From Pseudanabaena sp. BC1403 (GTDB lineage: Bacteria > Cyanobacteriota > Cyanobacteriia > Pseudanabaenales > Pseudanabaenaceae): a DNA stretch of 64,000 bases. The DNA lies in NCBI RefSeq assembly GCF_002914585.1, contig NZ_PDDM01000003.1:124001-188000 (forward strand), in the 5' to 3' direction. Positions 54,078-62,322 of the stretch are shown piece after piece; the stretch's first letter is position 1; each line of letters begins with the position of its first letter. A program made the translations under genes and the position numbers. The notes under the pieces are model-generated. The model saw nothing but the letters and a program-made list of their open reading frames with translations. It was not told where the DNA came from and searched no databases.

Positions 54078-54917
54078 TCAATCATTGCTATATAGTTTCG
54101 ACTTGATTATCGCTTCACTCAAAGCAACCCATTGAGCAACATCTAGATCCTCAGCTCTTACTTGTCCATTAATTCCCATTGATTCCAAAATGAGAACCAA
54201 TTGATCGCGATCGATTTCTGAAATTAAATTGTTTCGCAACATCTTGCGCTTAGTCGCAAAACCTAGCGTGATCAAGCGATCTAAAAACTTAGGATCGCTA
54301 GCAGCATTCACTGGTGGGCGGGGAATGATGCGAACAACAGCCGAGTTAACCTTGGGCGGTGGATAGAAAGCTGTAGCGGGAACATCACAGATAAACTGAC
54401 ATTCTGCAAGATATTGAATCTTGACGCTGAGACCATTGTAGGCTTTGTGTCCAGCTTTTGCTGCTAAGCGATCGCCTATTTCTTTTTGCACAAGCAGCAC
54501 AATTTGCTCAAATTGTTGAATTGGATCCGAAAGAGTTCCCAATAGCCTTTTTAGAATTTCGCCTGTAATGTTGTAGGGAATATTGGCGATTACCTTGTTA
54601 GTCTGGGCAGGAAGAGGAATATCGAGAATACTCCCTTCGATCAATTGGAAATTTTTTTGATGCATTGTTTTTCGAAGCTTTTCACAAAGATCGCGATCAA
54701 TTTCTACAGCAGTGAGCGACTCAACAAAGGGTAGAAGTAAACGAGTGAGATTACCAGTCCCTGGCCCAATTTCTAAAATGCGATCGCTTGGTTGCAATTG
54801 TCCCGCGCGTAAAATTTTATTTAGCACATCATCACTTCGTAACCAATGTTGCCCAAATTGTTTTCGGGGGCGAATAGTTTTACTTGGGACATAGAGGGGA
54901 TTGTCGGAATTGGTCAT
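54078..54917 (-). CDS. rsmA: 16S rRNA dimethyladenosine transferase
   Basis: 279 residues. Methylates A1518/A1519 (E. coli numbering) near the 3' end of 16S rRNA. Motifs: RKQFGQHWL at the start, SAM motif EIGPGTGNLT, VEIDRDL, NIPYNITGEI (the catalytic NIPY), and FYPPPKVNSAVVRI. Length normal. Divergent from the GNAT gene. Confidence 0.97.
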   Translation of the reverse strand: MTNSDNPLYVPSKTIRPRKQFGQHWLRSDDVLNKILRAGQLQPSDRILEIGPGTGNLTRLLLPFVESLTAVEIDRDLCEKLRKTMHQKNFQLIEGSILDIPLPAQTNKVIANIPYNITGEILKRLLGTLSDPIQQFEQIVLLVQKEIGDRLAAKAGHKAYNGLSVKIQYLAECQFICDVPATAFYPPPKVNSAVVRIIPRPPVNAASDPKFLDRLITLGFATKRKMLRNNLISEIDRDQLVLILESMGINGQVRAEDLDVAQWVALSEAIIKSKLYSND

Positions 54918-55035
54918 TGCGATCGCTTGCTAAAAAATGGGGCTAAATTAACGGCTAATTATTCAGTTATGAACTCTCTTTAGCGATAATAACTGAGATC
55001 GTTAAATTATTTTCGCTAAGCCGTTAGCGCTGAAT

Positions 55036-55626
55036 GTGCCAAGCTCATCTTCTTCGTTTACCATTCGTCAAGCTAGCTCTAGAGATGTTGGTCATGTATC
55101 CGATATCTTGACTGAGAGCTTTTATCGAAATACTGATCACCAAGTAAACTTTTTGCAACGCTGCTTTACGGATTTGGTATATCCAATTTTGCGCTACGGC
55201 ATCATGCTCGATCTCAGTGGTCGGTTTGGGGACAAAACACCTTGCTATGCATGTCTTGTCGCTACCCATCCTGCCAATAAATTTCAAGCGATCGCCTCTC
55301 TTGAAATTTGTATGCGCTACGTGCCTGTCAAGCCCTATGGCGAATTTTGGTTAGGTCGCGAAATGCATCAATATCCCTATGTCTTTAACTTAGCAGTGCA
55401 TCCCCAATGGCGGCGACGTGGTGTAGCCAAACAACTTTTGTTAGCAGCAGAGCAAACGGTAAAACAATGGGGTTTTTCGCGGCTCTATATGCATGTTCTT
55501 GAAGACAATCATCCTGCTCGTCATCTGTACGATCACATTGGCTACCGACTATATAGCCAAGAGGGTATTGTAAAGTATTGGCTAATGGGGCGACCCAAAA
55601 AATTGTTGTTACAAAAAAGATTCTAA
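55036..55626 (+). CDS. GNAT-family N-acetyltransferase
   Basis: 196 residues with a GTG start; an ATG two bases earlier is out of frame. Acetyl-CoA loop with NLAVHPQWRRRGVAKQLLL (Q/RxxGxG/A motif A) and YMHVLEDNHPARHLYDHIGY (motif B). Resembles the cyanobacterial/plastid GNAT group that acetylates protein N-termini or lysines; substrate unknown. A palindrome covers the stop. Confidence 0.9.
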   Translation: MPSSSSSFTIRQASSRDVGHVSDILTESFYRNTDHQVNFLQRCFTDLVYPILRYGIMLDLSGRFGDKTPCYACLVATHPANKFQAIASLEICMRYVPVKPYGEFWLGREMHQYPYVFNLAVHPQWRRRGVAKQLLLAAEQTVKQWGFSRLYMHVLEDNHPARHLYDHIGYRLYSQEGIVKYWLMGRPKKLLLQKRF

Positions 55627-55667
55627 ACATTTAGGGGCAGCGCGGAGCGCTGCCCCTAAATGTTTAG
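55623..55667. terminator. 21-bp perfect palindrome at the GNAT stop
   Basis: Arms beginning CTAAACATTTAGGGG, loop GGA. Confidence 0.8.
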
Positions 55668-55741
55668 ACAGCGCCAAACTTTGAGATCAAGTTACAATGT
55701 TAGTGTGTTGAAATAATTTATCAGGAGTACATCTGCCAACT

Positions 55742-56188
55742 ATGACCATCGCAACCGATATCGCAACCCCCACAGATCTCAAACTAAGTGAGAGAGAGCA
55801 AGACCAAAGCTATCAAATGGCGCAAGCAGCAGCGATCGCTGCGGATGATCGCAAGGGAGAAAATATCGTTTTGCTAGCGATCGGTGAAGTGTCGAGTCTG
55901 GCTGAGTATTTTGTGATTGCTACAGGATTTTCTAAAGCCCAAGTAAGGGCAATTTCGGGCATGGCTGAAGAAGTGATTGCCGAGAAGTTTGGACGTAAGC
56001 CTAGAAATATTGCTGGTGAGCAGGATGGCACTTGGATTTTGCTCGATTACGGCGATGTAATTGTCCATGCCATGATGGCTCAAGAGCGTGAATATTATGA
56101 CCTAGAGGCATTTTGGGGTCACGCACCAAAACTTGAAGTGTTTTTGCCAGATGAGGCAGAAAAAGATGAAGTTGTAACTGCAATATAA
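55742..56188 (+). CDS. rsfS: Ribosomal silencing factor RsfS
   Basis: 148 residues. Binds ribosomal protein uL14 and blocks subunit joining in slow growth. Core motif ADDRKGENIVLLAIGEVSSLAEYFVIATGFS, then EEVIAEKFG, and DYGDVIVHAMMAQEREYYDLEAFWGHAP, all typical. Cyanobacterial form with a short N-terminal extension. A palindrome follows. Confidence 0.96.
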   Translation: MTIATDIATPTDLKLSEREQDQSYQMAQAAAIAADDRKGENIVLLAIGEVSSLAEYFVIATGFSKAQVRAISGMAEEVIAEKFGRKPRNIAGEQDGTWILLDYGDVIVHAMMAQEREYYDLEAFWGHAPKLEVFLPDEAEKDEVVTAI

Positions 56189-56192
56189 AACA

Positions 56193-56231
56193 AAAAAACA
56201 AAAGCAAACCTTTGGTTTGCTTTTGTTTTTT
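56193..56231 (+). terminator. rsfS terminator
   Basis: AAAAAACAAAAGCAAACC and complement, loop TTT, T-rich end. Confidence 0.85.
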
Positions 56232-56305
56232 GAGATTTATAGCATTGGCTGCAAAGACAAGCGATAATTGAAAAATCTCGTTTAAATTTGGATATATCAG
56301 AGTTT

Positions 56306-56530
56306 ATGAAGATTGGCGATCGTGTTCGAGTCAAAACAGCATTAAGTGTTTTCCATCATCCTGAACACAAAGGCAAATCCTTTGACATTTCAGGGCTTGA
56401 AGGCGAAATTGTCCGTGTGCATACGGAGTGGAATGGTCGCCCGATCAGTCCGAACTATCCCTATGAGGTGAGATTTACACCTAAATTTGTAACCCATTTA
56501 GGCGATCACGAAATAGAATCAGTTGGTTAA
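56306..56530 (+). CDS. ftrV: Ferredoxin-thioredoxin reductase variable chain
   Basis: 74 residues from the ATG at 56306 (MKIGDRVRVKTALSVFHHPEH); the TTG six codons earlier is unlikely. SH3-like small subunit of FTR, which passes electrons from ferredoxin to thioredoxin in light regulation. Matches: GLEGEIVRVHTEWNGRPISPNYPYEVRF and HLGDHEIE. The catalytic subunit ftrC is elsewhere. A palindrome follows at 56537-56581. Confidence 0.95.
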   Translation: MKIGDRVRVKTALSVFHHPEHKGKSFDISGLEGEIVRVHTEWNGRPISPNYPYEVRFTPKFVTHLGDHEIESVG

Positions 56531-56536
56531 GATCCC

Positions 56537-56581
56537 AATAACATATAAAAGACTGGCTTAGCCAGTCTTTTATATGTTATT
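56537..56581. terminator. 21-bp perfect palindrome after ftrV
   Basis: Arms beginning AATAACATATAAAAG, loop TTA. Confidence 0.8.
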
Positions 56582-56617
56582 AGCACCTGAATAAATCGCT
56601 ACCATTGGTTTACATAT

Positions 56618-57640
56618 ATGGAAGCAACAATTTTCAGCATTGTTTTTGCTTTGTTAAGTGGCACTTATATCTATCGCTCCTTTCGGATCATCGAAGAAGG
56701 GCAAATTGCACTGGTTGAGAGGTTTGGGAAGTATCAAAAGACGATGGAACCAGGCATCAACATTGTTCTGCCGTTTGTAGATCGTGTTTCCTTAATCAAA
56801 AGTGCCCGTGAGCAGGTGTTAGAGCTTCCTCCCCAGCCTTGCATGACTTCTGATAATGTTAGCGTCAATGTTAGTGGCACGATGTATTGGCAAATTACTG
56901 ATCTCCAAAAAGCTCGCTACAACATCGAAAATGTCGATCTGTCTTTGAAAATATCACTTTCAACTCAAATTCAAACACAAATTGGGCGCTGTGAACTAGA
57001 CAACATCATCGGCGGTCAAGAACGAATTAATGGTGAAATCTTAACGGGTATTTCCAAAGACACCCAAGATTGGGGAATCAATGTCTTACGTGTCAGGCTA
57101 GGCGAGATTACGATTCCGAGTTCAGTGCTTCTGTCAATGGAAAAACAAAAGGCAGCCGAGATTGAGAAAAAAGCGATGATTTCCCTATCTGAAGGTGTGA
57201 AGACTTCAGAAATTACTAAGGCAGAGGCTGAAGCTCGATCTAATCGGGTATTAGCAGAATCAGAGCGTCAAGTTCAGCTAGAACAGACAGAAGCGATGGC
57301 TCTGTCGATCGAGAGGATTGCCAATGCGATCGCTAAGCATCCTAATGGCAAGGAAGCGGTGCAGTATTTATTAGCCCAAAAATATCTTGCCATGGGACAA
57401 GCGATCGGAGAAAGCCCTAGCAGTAAAGTTTTGTTTATGGATCCAGATTCTATCCCTGCGGCGATTCAAGCATTATTAGCGATGAACGATAGTAATATGC
57501 CTGAGAAAATAGCTGAAGCAATCGCAAAGCAACCCTATGGTGCAAGTGGCAATATTCCTCCAACGTTACGCAATTTACCCGAACTCAAGCAATTTCCACC
57601 ACCATCGGATAGCGAAAAAGATCCTCCTAGCAGCAATTAG
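56618..57640 (+). CDS. SPFH/stomatin-like membrane protein (paraslipin type)
   Basis: 340 residues. Short N-terminal membrane segment (~4-20), SPFH domain (RIIEEGQIALVERFGKYQKT; MTSDNVSVNVSGTMYWQITD; QIQTQIGRCELDNII), coiled-coil region (KAEAEARSNRVLAESERQVQLEQ in parts) and a Pro/Ser-rich tail. Typical bacterial stomatin, forming membrane rings or microdomains. No NfeD gene was found beside it. Distinct from the prohibitin at 35983-36792. Confidence 0.92.
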   Translation: MEATIFSIVFALLSGTYIYRSFRIIEEGQIALVERFGKYQKTMEPGINIVLPFVDRVSLIKSAREQVLELPPQPCMTSDNVSVNVSGTMYWQITDLQKARYNIENVDLSLKISLSTQIQTQIGRCELDNIIGGQERINGEILTGISKDTQDWGINVLRVRLGEITIPSSVLLSMEKQKAAEIEKKAMISLSEGVKTSEITKAEAEARSNRVLAESERQVQLEQTEAMALSIERIANAIAKHPNGKEAVQYLLAQKYLAMGQAIGESPSSKVLFMDPDSIPAAIQALLAMNDSNMPEKIAEAIAKQPYGASGNIPPTLRNLPELKQFPPPSDSEKDPPSSN

Positions 57641-57679
57641 GGAACTCAAAGGAAAAAACAATCCATATAAAACCCAAAT

Positions 57680-57712
57680 AAATGAAAGCGGCACGAAGCG
57701 CCGCTTTCATTT
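57680..57712. repeat. 12-bp-arm palindrome (left of a pair)
   Basis: AAATGAAAGCGG / CCGCTTTCATTT around CACGAAGCG; part of a larger palindromic block to 57800 bounded by AACCCAAA and TTTGGGTT. Confidence 0.75.
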
Positions 57713-57739
57713 ACAGCAATTACCGATCAAACGAACCAC

Positions 57740-57788
57740 AAGAAAAAATTTAAAAGCGTTGCGAAGCAACGCTTTTAAATTTTTTCTT
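57740..57788. terminator. 23-bp perfect palindrome
   Basis: Arms beginning AAGAAAAAATTTAAAAG, loop GAA, between convergent genes. Confidence 0.85.
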
Positions 57789-57870
57789 GGTTTGGGTTTA
57801 AGCGCAAAGCGCAGTAAGCAAAACTTTCATTGCTATAAAAGCATCTCCTCTATAGTTTAGGGTTTGATAT

Positions 57871-58530
57871 CTATAACAATCCTCGATATCTAATAAAAAC
57901 TAATACGGCTGACCATGAGCCCAGAGCTACTTTGATCGCTACAAGAATATTCAGGATCGGAATCATACCGCCACTAATTAGTTCGCCCATCTGACCATGG
58001 GGTAGCTCTATACCTGAAAGCGAAACCACCGATAGGACAATAAAAATAAGAACTGATATTTTTTCCCAAGTTGCGGCGTGCCATCGCTTATAGATATTTT
58101 GGAGTTTTTCTGGAGGAGAAGTAATCGCAATCAAGCCGATCGCAGTTCCACCAGCAACACCTGCGGCAAAGCCTCCACCAGGACTCAGGTGTCCACGAAT
58201 CGCAAGCTCAATCCCTACTAAAGCAGCAATAGTAGCCCCTAGTTGAGCTAGTACAATCGAAGTCTGATCCGCAAATTGATAAATTCTGGTAAAAGGCTTC
58301 TCATTAGCCAGCAAAAAGTTTGCACCCATAATCGTGATCGTAAACACAATTACTTCAAAAATAGTGTCATAAAGTCGATTACGAAAAATTATTCCTGAAA
58401 CTACATTACTTACTCCGCTATCTTGTGCGATCGCTTCTACAATCGAGAATGACAATCGAGGTGCGGGATTAGCGATAAATAACATTTTGATATAAAAAGC
58501 GATGCCTGCGACTATGTAAATCCATTTCAT
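57871..58530 (-). CDS. mrpB: Na+/H+ antiporter subunit MrpB
   Basis: 219 residues with about five membrane segments. MnhB-type core: FEVIVFTITIMGANFLL, RGHLSPGGGFAAGVAGGTAIGL, and IPILNILVAIKV. Last gene of the operon. 83 bp follow the 58614 gene, and it reads in the same direction. Part of the multi-subunit Mrp complex that exports Na+ in exchange for H+. Confidence 0.88.
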   Translation of the reverse strand: MKWIYIVAGIAFYIKMLFIANPAPRLSFSIVEAIAQDSGVSNVVSGIIFRNRLYDTIFEVIVFTITIMGANFLLANEKPFTRIYQFADQTSIVLAQLGATIAALVGIELAIRGHLSPGGGFAAGVAGGTAIGLIAITSPPEKLQNIYKRWHAATWEKISVLIFIVLSVVSLSGIELPHGQMGELISGGMIPILNILVAIKVALGSWSAVLVFIRYRGLL

Positions 58531-58613
58531 AATTGTTTGAGGGGTAGGGCTAAAAGCGGTAGGGTTTTAGCGTCAGGAATGACGGTAATTAAAAGTTTCG
58601 GAGATAGCTGTAA

Positions 58614-59276
58614 TCATCTCTTTTTGTAAGTTAATTGAATATTCGACAAAGCTGGATCTGCTTGCATAATCTCGTAAAGACGAGGCAAACGTATTTCGAT
58701 TTTATAAAATTTAGTATCTGCATCTTCCTGATGCTCCGAACTATGTAAAATTGCATGGACATTTTTATCGATTAGGGCTTTTTCTAGTTCTATTTCGTTC
58801 TCGTGAAGAACTAACTCAATGCGCATATAGTACTTACTAAAAGTGACTTTTAAAGCATTCACCAGTTGCCCAAAATTAGAGATAGACAACTTTAGATTTT
58901 CAGGAGAATCTAGAGACTGTTGGCTCGGCTCAGGTTGCTCCAGTTGCTTCCCCAACTGTTTGAACGGATTATCAATCTTATTTAATTCTGCTTCTAAGTC
59001 ATGGGCGATCGCAATTTCCTCAACCACACCCAAACGCAATACCAAGGAAGAGCGCACCGCAATTGCATAAAGCATCGTCGCCAAAAAAGCACCAACTAAA
59101 GCCTCGGTTAACGCTACATCTGCCGCACCCAAAATGGTATAGACCAACGCTGATATTGCGCCCAAGATTCCACGAGTAACTAGGGCATGGTAGGGATTAG
59201 TTTGGAATACCAACATGGATGCTGATATTGGTAACAGCACCGCGATCGCATAAACGTAACCATCATAACTAGCCAT
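58614..59276 (-). CDS. Short MrpA-like subunit (DUF4040/MbhD domain) with soluble tail
   Basis: 220 residues. The N-terminal ~85 residues (three membrane segments; ILGAISALVYTILGAADVALTEALVGAFLATMLYAIAVR in parts) match the DUF4040 domain normally found near the end of full-length MrpA. The rest is a soluble mixed region of unknown role (KLSISNFGQLVNALK; KIEIRLPRLYEIM). The large antiporter part of MrpA is absent here. Its ATG is directly beside the mrpG stop. Confidence 0.85.
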   Translation of the reverse strand: MASYDGYVYAIAVLLPISASMLVFQTNPYHALVTRGILGAISALVYTILGAADVALTEALVGAFLATMLYAIAVRSSLVLRLGVVEEIAIAHDLEAELNKIDNPFKQLGKQLEQPEPSQQSLDSPENLKLSISNFGQLVNALKVTFSKYYMRIELVLHENEIELEKALIDKNVHAILHSSEHQEDADTKFYKIEIRLPRLYEIMQADPALSNIQLTYKKR

Positions 59277-59615
59277 TTATTGCTCACCTCCCTTTTGTTC
59301 CCTTTGGTCTATTTTGAGATTCCATTGAGGGTCATTACTACTAGAACAATAAGCAAGAACATAGCCCAACATCGTATTCCATAAGGCTAAGGAAATAATC
59401 GCCAGAATCAGCAAAGGAGCATCTCTAGGACGCTGTAAAATCAATCCAAATACAATCGCGATCGAGCCAAGAGTATCAGACACCGATAGACTATGCAATT
59501 TAAACAATATCGATCGTTTAGTCAGCAAAGCCGAAGTTCCCCAGAACCAAAATAATAGCCCGATGGCAATGCAGATATAACTAAGAATATTTAATCCAAT
59601 CATTAAAGTTGTCAT
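59277..59615 (-). CDS. mrpG: Na+/H+ antiporter subunit MrpG
   Basis: 112 residues, three membrane segments. MnhG signature: IGLLFWFWGTSALLTKRSILFKLHSLSVSDTLGSIAIVFG (parts), LLILAIISLALWNTMLGYVLA. Overlaps mrpF by four bases (ATGA), so translation is coupled. Confidence 0.9.
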   Translation of the reverse strand: MTTLMIGLNILSYICIAIGLLFWFWGTSALLTKRSILFKLHSLSVSDTLGSIAIVFGLILQRPRDAPLLILAIISLALWNTMLGYVLAYCSSSNDPQWNLKIDQREQKGGEQ

Positions 59616-59896
59616 AGTTCACCTGTACGTTTAATAATGTGAGCCAAGAGCATAAATCCTGCATTCCCAACACTCAAAATGATCACCCCAACTACGCCGA
59701 TCATCCAATCATCACGCATAATCGAAATTACTAAAATCACAATTGCAGACTTAGCCGCAACGCTAGAAAAAGCCAGCATCATTTCCCAAATGTCATCACC
59801 ATGATTTCCTGCTTTATAGAGTGGAATTAGCATGGCAAGAATCATCGCTCCCACAGCAAAATTTAGGACAAAATTTTGGATTGTATCTAGATTCAT
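59612..59896 (-). CDS. mrpF: Na+/H+ antiporter subunit MrpF
   Basis: 94 residues with three membrane segments; PLYKAGNHGDDIWEMML and LVISIMRDDWMIGVVGV fit MrpF. Recognised mostly by size and position between E and G. Overlaps mrpE by four bases. Confidence 0.8.
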   Translation of the reverse strand: MNLDTIQNFVLNFAVGAMILAMLIPLYKAGNHGDDIWEMMLAFSSVAAKSAIVILVISIMRDDWMIGVVGVIILSVGNAGFMLLAHIIKRTGEL

Positions 59897-60288
59897 GGAT
59901 TCCTCCTACGAGTTTTTTGAGGTAATACATAATGCACTACATACCAGCCATCTTCTAGATATCTCAAAACAATAGTTTTCGGAGTGAAAGTGATTAAGAA
60001 AATATCCAAGAAAATGATTCCTGCTGATCGCCGTTTTCCTGCTTCTTCCAATATTACTTTTTCATGTATATGAGGCTTGAAGATCATCTCAAGGGCTTCA
60101 ACATAGGCTTGAGGAATTGCCAAAACTATTTTTCCTAAACCTTTCAGAGCATCCTTGAGTCGAGTGTGATCGTTAGACCAACTGGGAAGCAATATAGCAA
60201 TGACAACCCCAATCACAATGTTTGCTAGACTGAAATTGGCAGTCAGCAAAAACCAAATCACGATTCGTAATATGAATTGTCCAATCAT
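59893..60288 (-). CDS. mrpE: Na+/H+ antiporter subunit MrpE
   Basis: 131 residues: two to three N-terminal membrane segments (RIVIWFLLTANFSLANIVIGVVIAILLP in parts), the amphipathic AYVEALEMIFKP, then ITFTPKTIVLRYLEDGWYVVHYV, typical of MrpE. Overlaps mrpD by four bases. Confidence 0.88.
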   Translation of the reverse strand: MIGQFILRIVIWFLLTANFSLANIVIGVVIAILLPSWSNDHTRLKDALKGLGKIVLAIPQAYVEALEMIFKPHIHEKVILEEAGKRRSAGIIFLDIFLITFTPKTIVLRYLEDGWYVVHYVLPQKTRRRNP

Positions 60289-61727
60289 GCTAGCGCCATC
60301 CAGAACAATAAGATTAACATCAGACTCATAACACCGATTAGATTCTCAAACTGCTCAAACAAAGTCGGCAATTTGACCAATGCAGATCGAAAAATCAGCC
60401 AATATGCTATCCAGCCGCCCGCGATTGTTATTAAGGGCTTAGCAATATTTTCAAGATCATAGGCTTCAAAATAAACAACGTTCGCCAAAACTAATCCACC
60501 CAATAAAATTGAGAGTGCTACCCAAAACTCAGTTTTTAAGTTTGATTGTCCTGATTGATCTTGATTATTGTGTGGCAGAAAAATAAACTTTGCAAAGGAA
60601 ATCGCAGTGCCAAATGCGGCAATATTCATCCCAACTACTTGCCAAGGCAGCAGGTTTTTCATGGTTAAGACCTTTGCCCCAAACCCAGACAGTAAAGGAA
60701 ACCCTGAAATGGAAAAGCTTGCAATCACTAAAGGAATCCAGAGCTGTTTAGGAAGATGCTGATGTTGCAATTCTTTGAAGTTACGGCTAGGTAAATTGCC
60801 CACGATTAGAAACAGTGACGATTTCACTAAGCCATGGGTGAGTGCATAGAATCCGCCAACCTCTGGTGCAGCAAGAATAAAACCTAACTGCGAAACGGTG
60901 TGAAATGCTAGCATCCGCTTGGTATCTTTCTCAAACACGGCAAAGAAGACACCTAGTAGAGCGGTTCCAACTCCAAATAGTCTTACAATTGGAGCAAGCT
61001 CCTCTACCAATAATGCACAACGCACTAATGGTAAAACGCCCGCCTTAACTACGACCCCTGACATCAGCGCCGAAACTGGTGATTCTGATTCAGCATGGGT
61101 TAATGGCAGCCATAAACCTGAAACAAAGATGCCACCTTTAACCAATAAGCCCAAAAATATCAAGGCGATCGCCTCTGGTGGAGCGCCCCGTAATTCCACA
61201 AAATCAAAGGAATGACTGGCTTTGTAAACCAGTATTGCCCCAATCAGGTAAAACAGCATGGCAACATTACTCACAAATAGGTAACGCAAACCAATCCAGA
61301 TTGAGCGATCGCTTCGAGGATAGGCAATTAGCAAAAATGTAGCAATACTAATTACTTCGAGCGCCACATATAAACTGATGAAGTCTGTGCAAGCAAAGGC
61401 GGCATTGACACTGCCATGCAAAATCAAAACTTGGGCATAAAAAAAAGCTGTTTTGTCGGTATGCCAACAGTAAATAATTACTGCGGCTGTGACCAAAGCA
61501 TTGGTCAAGATAAAAAATCCTGCCAAAGGATCAAGAATCAAGCTCACGCCAAAGTTATCTAGCAATCGCAAATTGATTGGCGTTTGCTGGATAAATAGAG
61601 GAATCACATATAGCGCCGATGCAAATGCACCGACTAAAGCCAGAATGCGATCGCATTTTGGCAGCAGATAGATGATAAAGCCCACCAAAAAGGGTAAGAC
61701 AATCCAGATCAAAGTCAGAGTAGTCAT
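60285..61727 (-). CDS. mrpD: Proton-conducting antiporter subunit MrpD
   Basis: 480 residues, ~13-14 membrane segments, related to NuoN/NdhB-type subunits. Conserved: FISLYVALEVISIATFLLIAYP (membrane glutamate), KGGIFVSGLWLPLTHAESESPVSALMSGVVVKAG (membrane lysine), KRMLAFHTVSQLGFIL. Directly overlaps mrpC (4 bp). It is the only large antiporter-type subunit in this operon. Confidence 0.9.
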   Translation of the reverse strand: MTTLTLIWIVLPFLVGFIIYLLPKCDRILALVGAFASALYVIPLFIQQTPINLRLLDNFGVSLILDPLAGFFILTNALVTAAVIIYCWHTDKTAFFYAQVLILHGSVNAAFACTDFISLYVALEVISIATFLLIAYPRSDRSIWIGLRYLFVSNVAMLFYLIGAILVYKASHSFDFVELRGAPPEAIALIFLGLLVKGGIFVSGLWLPLTHAESESPVSALMSGVVVKAGVLPLVRCALLVEELAPIVRLFGVGTALLGVFFAVFEKDTKRMLAFHTVSQLGFILAAPEVGGFYALTHGLVKSSLFLIVGNLPSRNFKELQHQHLPKQLWIPLVIASFSISGFPLLSGFGAKVLTMKNLLPWQVVGMNIAAFGTAISFAKFIFLPHNNQDQSGQSNLKTEFWVALSILLGGLVLANVVYFEAYDLENIAKPLITIAGGWIAYWLIFRSALVKLPTLFEQFENLIGVMSLMLILLFWMALA

Positions 61728-62059
61728 GGCACGTCACTCTGCTCGATTTCGCTAATTTCTAAGGTGGGATTGTTCCGTGATAGTTTGATTACGCCAACTA
61801 GCATCAGTGCCTGAATCGAGAAGCCAATCACGATCGCTGTTAGGATTACCGCCTGTGGTACTGGATCAGCGTAGTTTGTCCTTGGCATATTGCTAAGGAT
61901 TGGGGTAAATATTCCTTGACGCGCTGCAATCACTACAAAGTAGGCAATTACTCCAGTACTCATCACATCCATAGAAATGATTTTCATAACTAAGTTCTTT
62001 TTGAGAATAATCCCAAAAAATCCACAGAGTATGGTTGCCAAAGCAAAGGCTTCCAACAA
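61724..62059 (-). CDS. mrpC: Na+/H+ antiporter subunit MrpC (NuoK-like)
   Basis: 111 residues, three membrane segments, first gene of the operon. FGIILKKNLVMKIISMDVMSTGVI and DPVPQAVILTAIVIGFSIQALMLVGVIKL are the MrpC/MnhC core, including the DPVPQA block. All genes down to mrpE overlap by four bases. Confidence 0.92.
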   Translation of the reverse strand: MLEAFALATILCGFFGIILKKNLVMKIISMDVMSTGVIAYFVVIAARQGIFTPILSNMPRTNYADPVPQAVILTAIVIGFSIQALMLVGVIKLSRNNPTLEISEIEQSDVP

Positions 62060-62157
62060 TTTCTTGATAATTCCCTAATTTCATACAGGTTAATAAATTT
62101 AACTCTAAAGGTTCCTGATGCACTTTGCGATCGCAGCAATCCCAGATAATTCTCTAT

Positions 62158-62200
62158 ATATACAAAAGGAGTCTCACGCGATGAGACTCCTTTTGTATAT
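62158..62200. repeat. 19-bp perfect palindrome between adhE and mrpC
   Basis: Arms beginning ATATACAAAAGGAG, loop CGCGA. Confidence 0.85.
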
Positions 62201-62221
62201 GTCCTTTAAGCTTGCTCTTAA

Positions 62222-62322
62222 TACCCATTCTCGAAAGTGTGACAACACTTTTGGAAACTAAAAAGCTAATCTAGTAATAGTTTTAAATACTCAAAATAGC
62301 AACGCTGTTTTGAGCATTAGTA
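62222..62322 (+). repeat. 101-bp three-hairpin element, copy E, overlapping the adhE end
   Basis: TACCCATTC ... TTAGTA with TAA on both sides (62219-62221, 62323-62325). It supplies the last 12 codons and the stop of adhE. Confidence 0.85.

Noticed and set aside
57871-62059. Membrane hydrogenase or NDH-1 operon
   Set aside because: There are no nickel-iron or 51/75-kDa-type subunits; MrpB, C, E, F and G families together define an Mrp antiporter.
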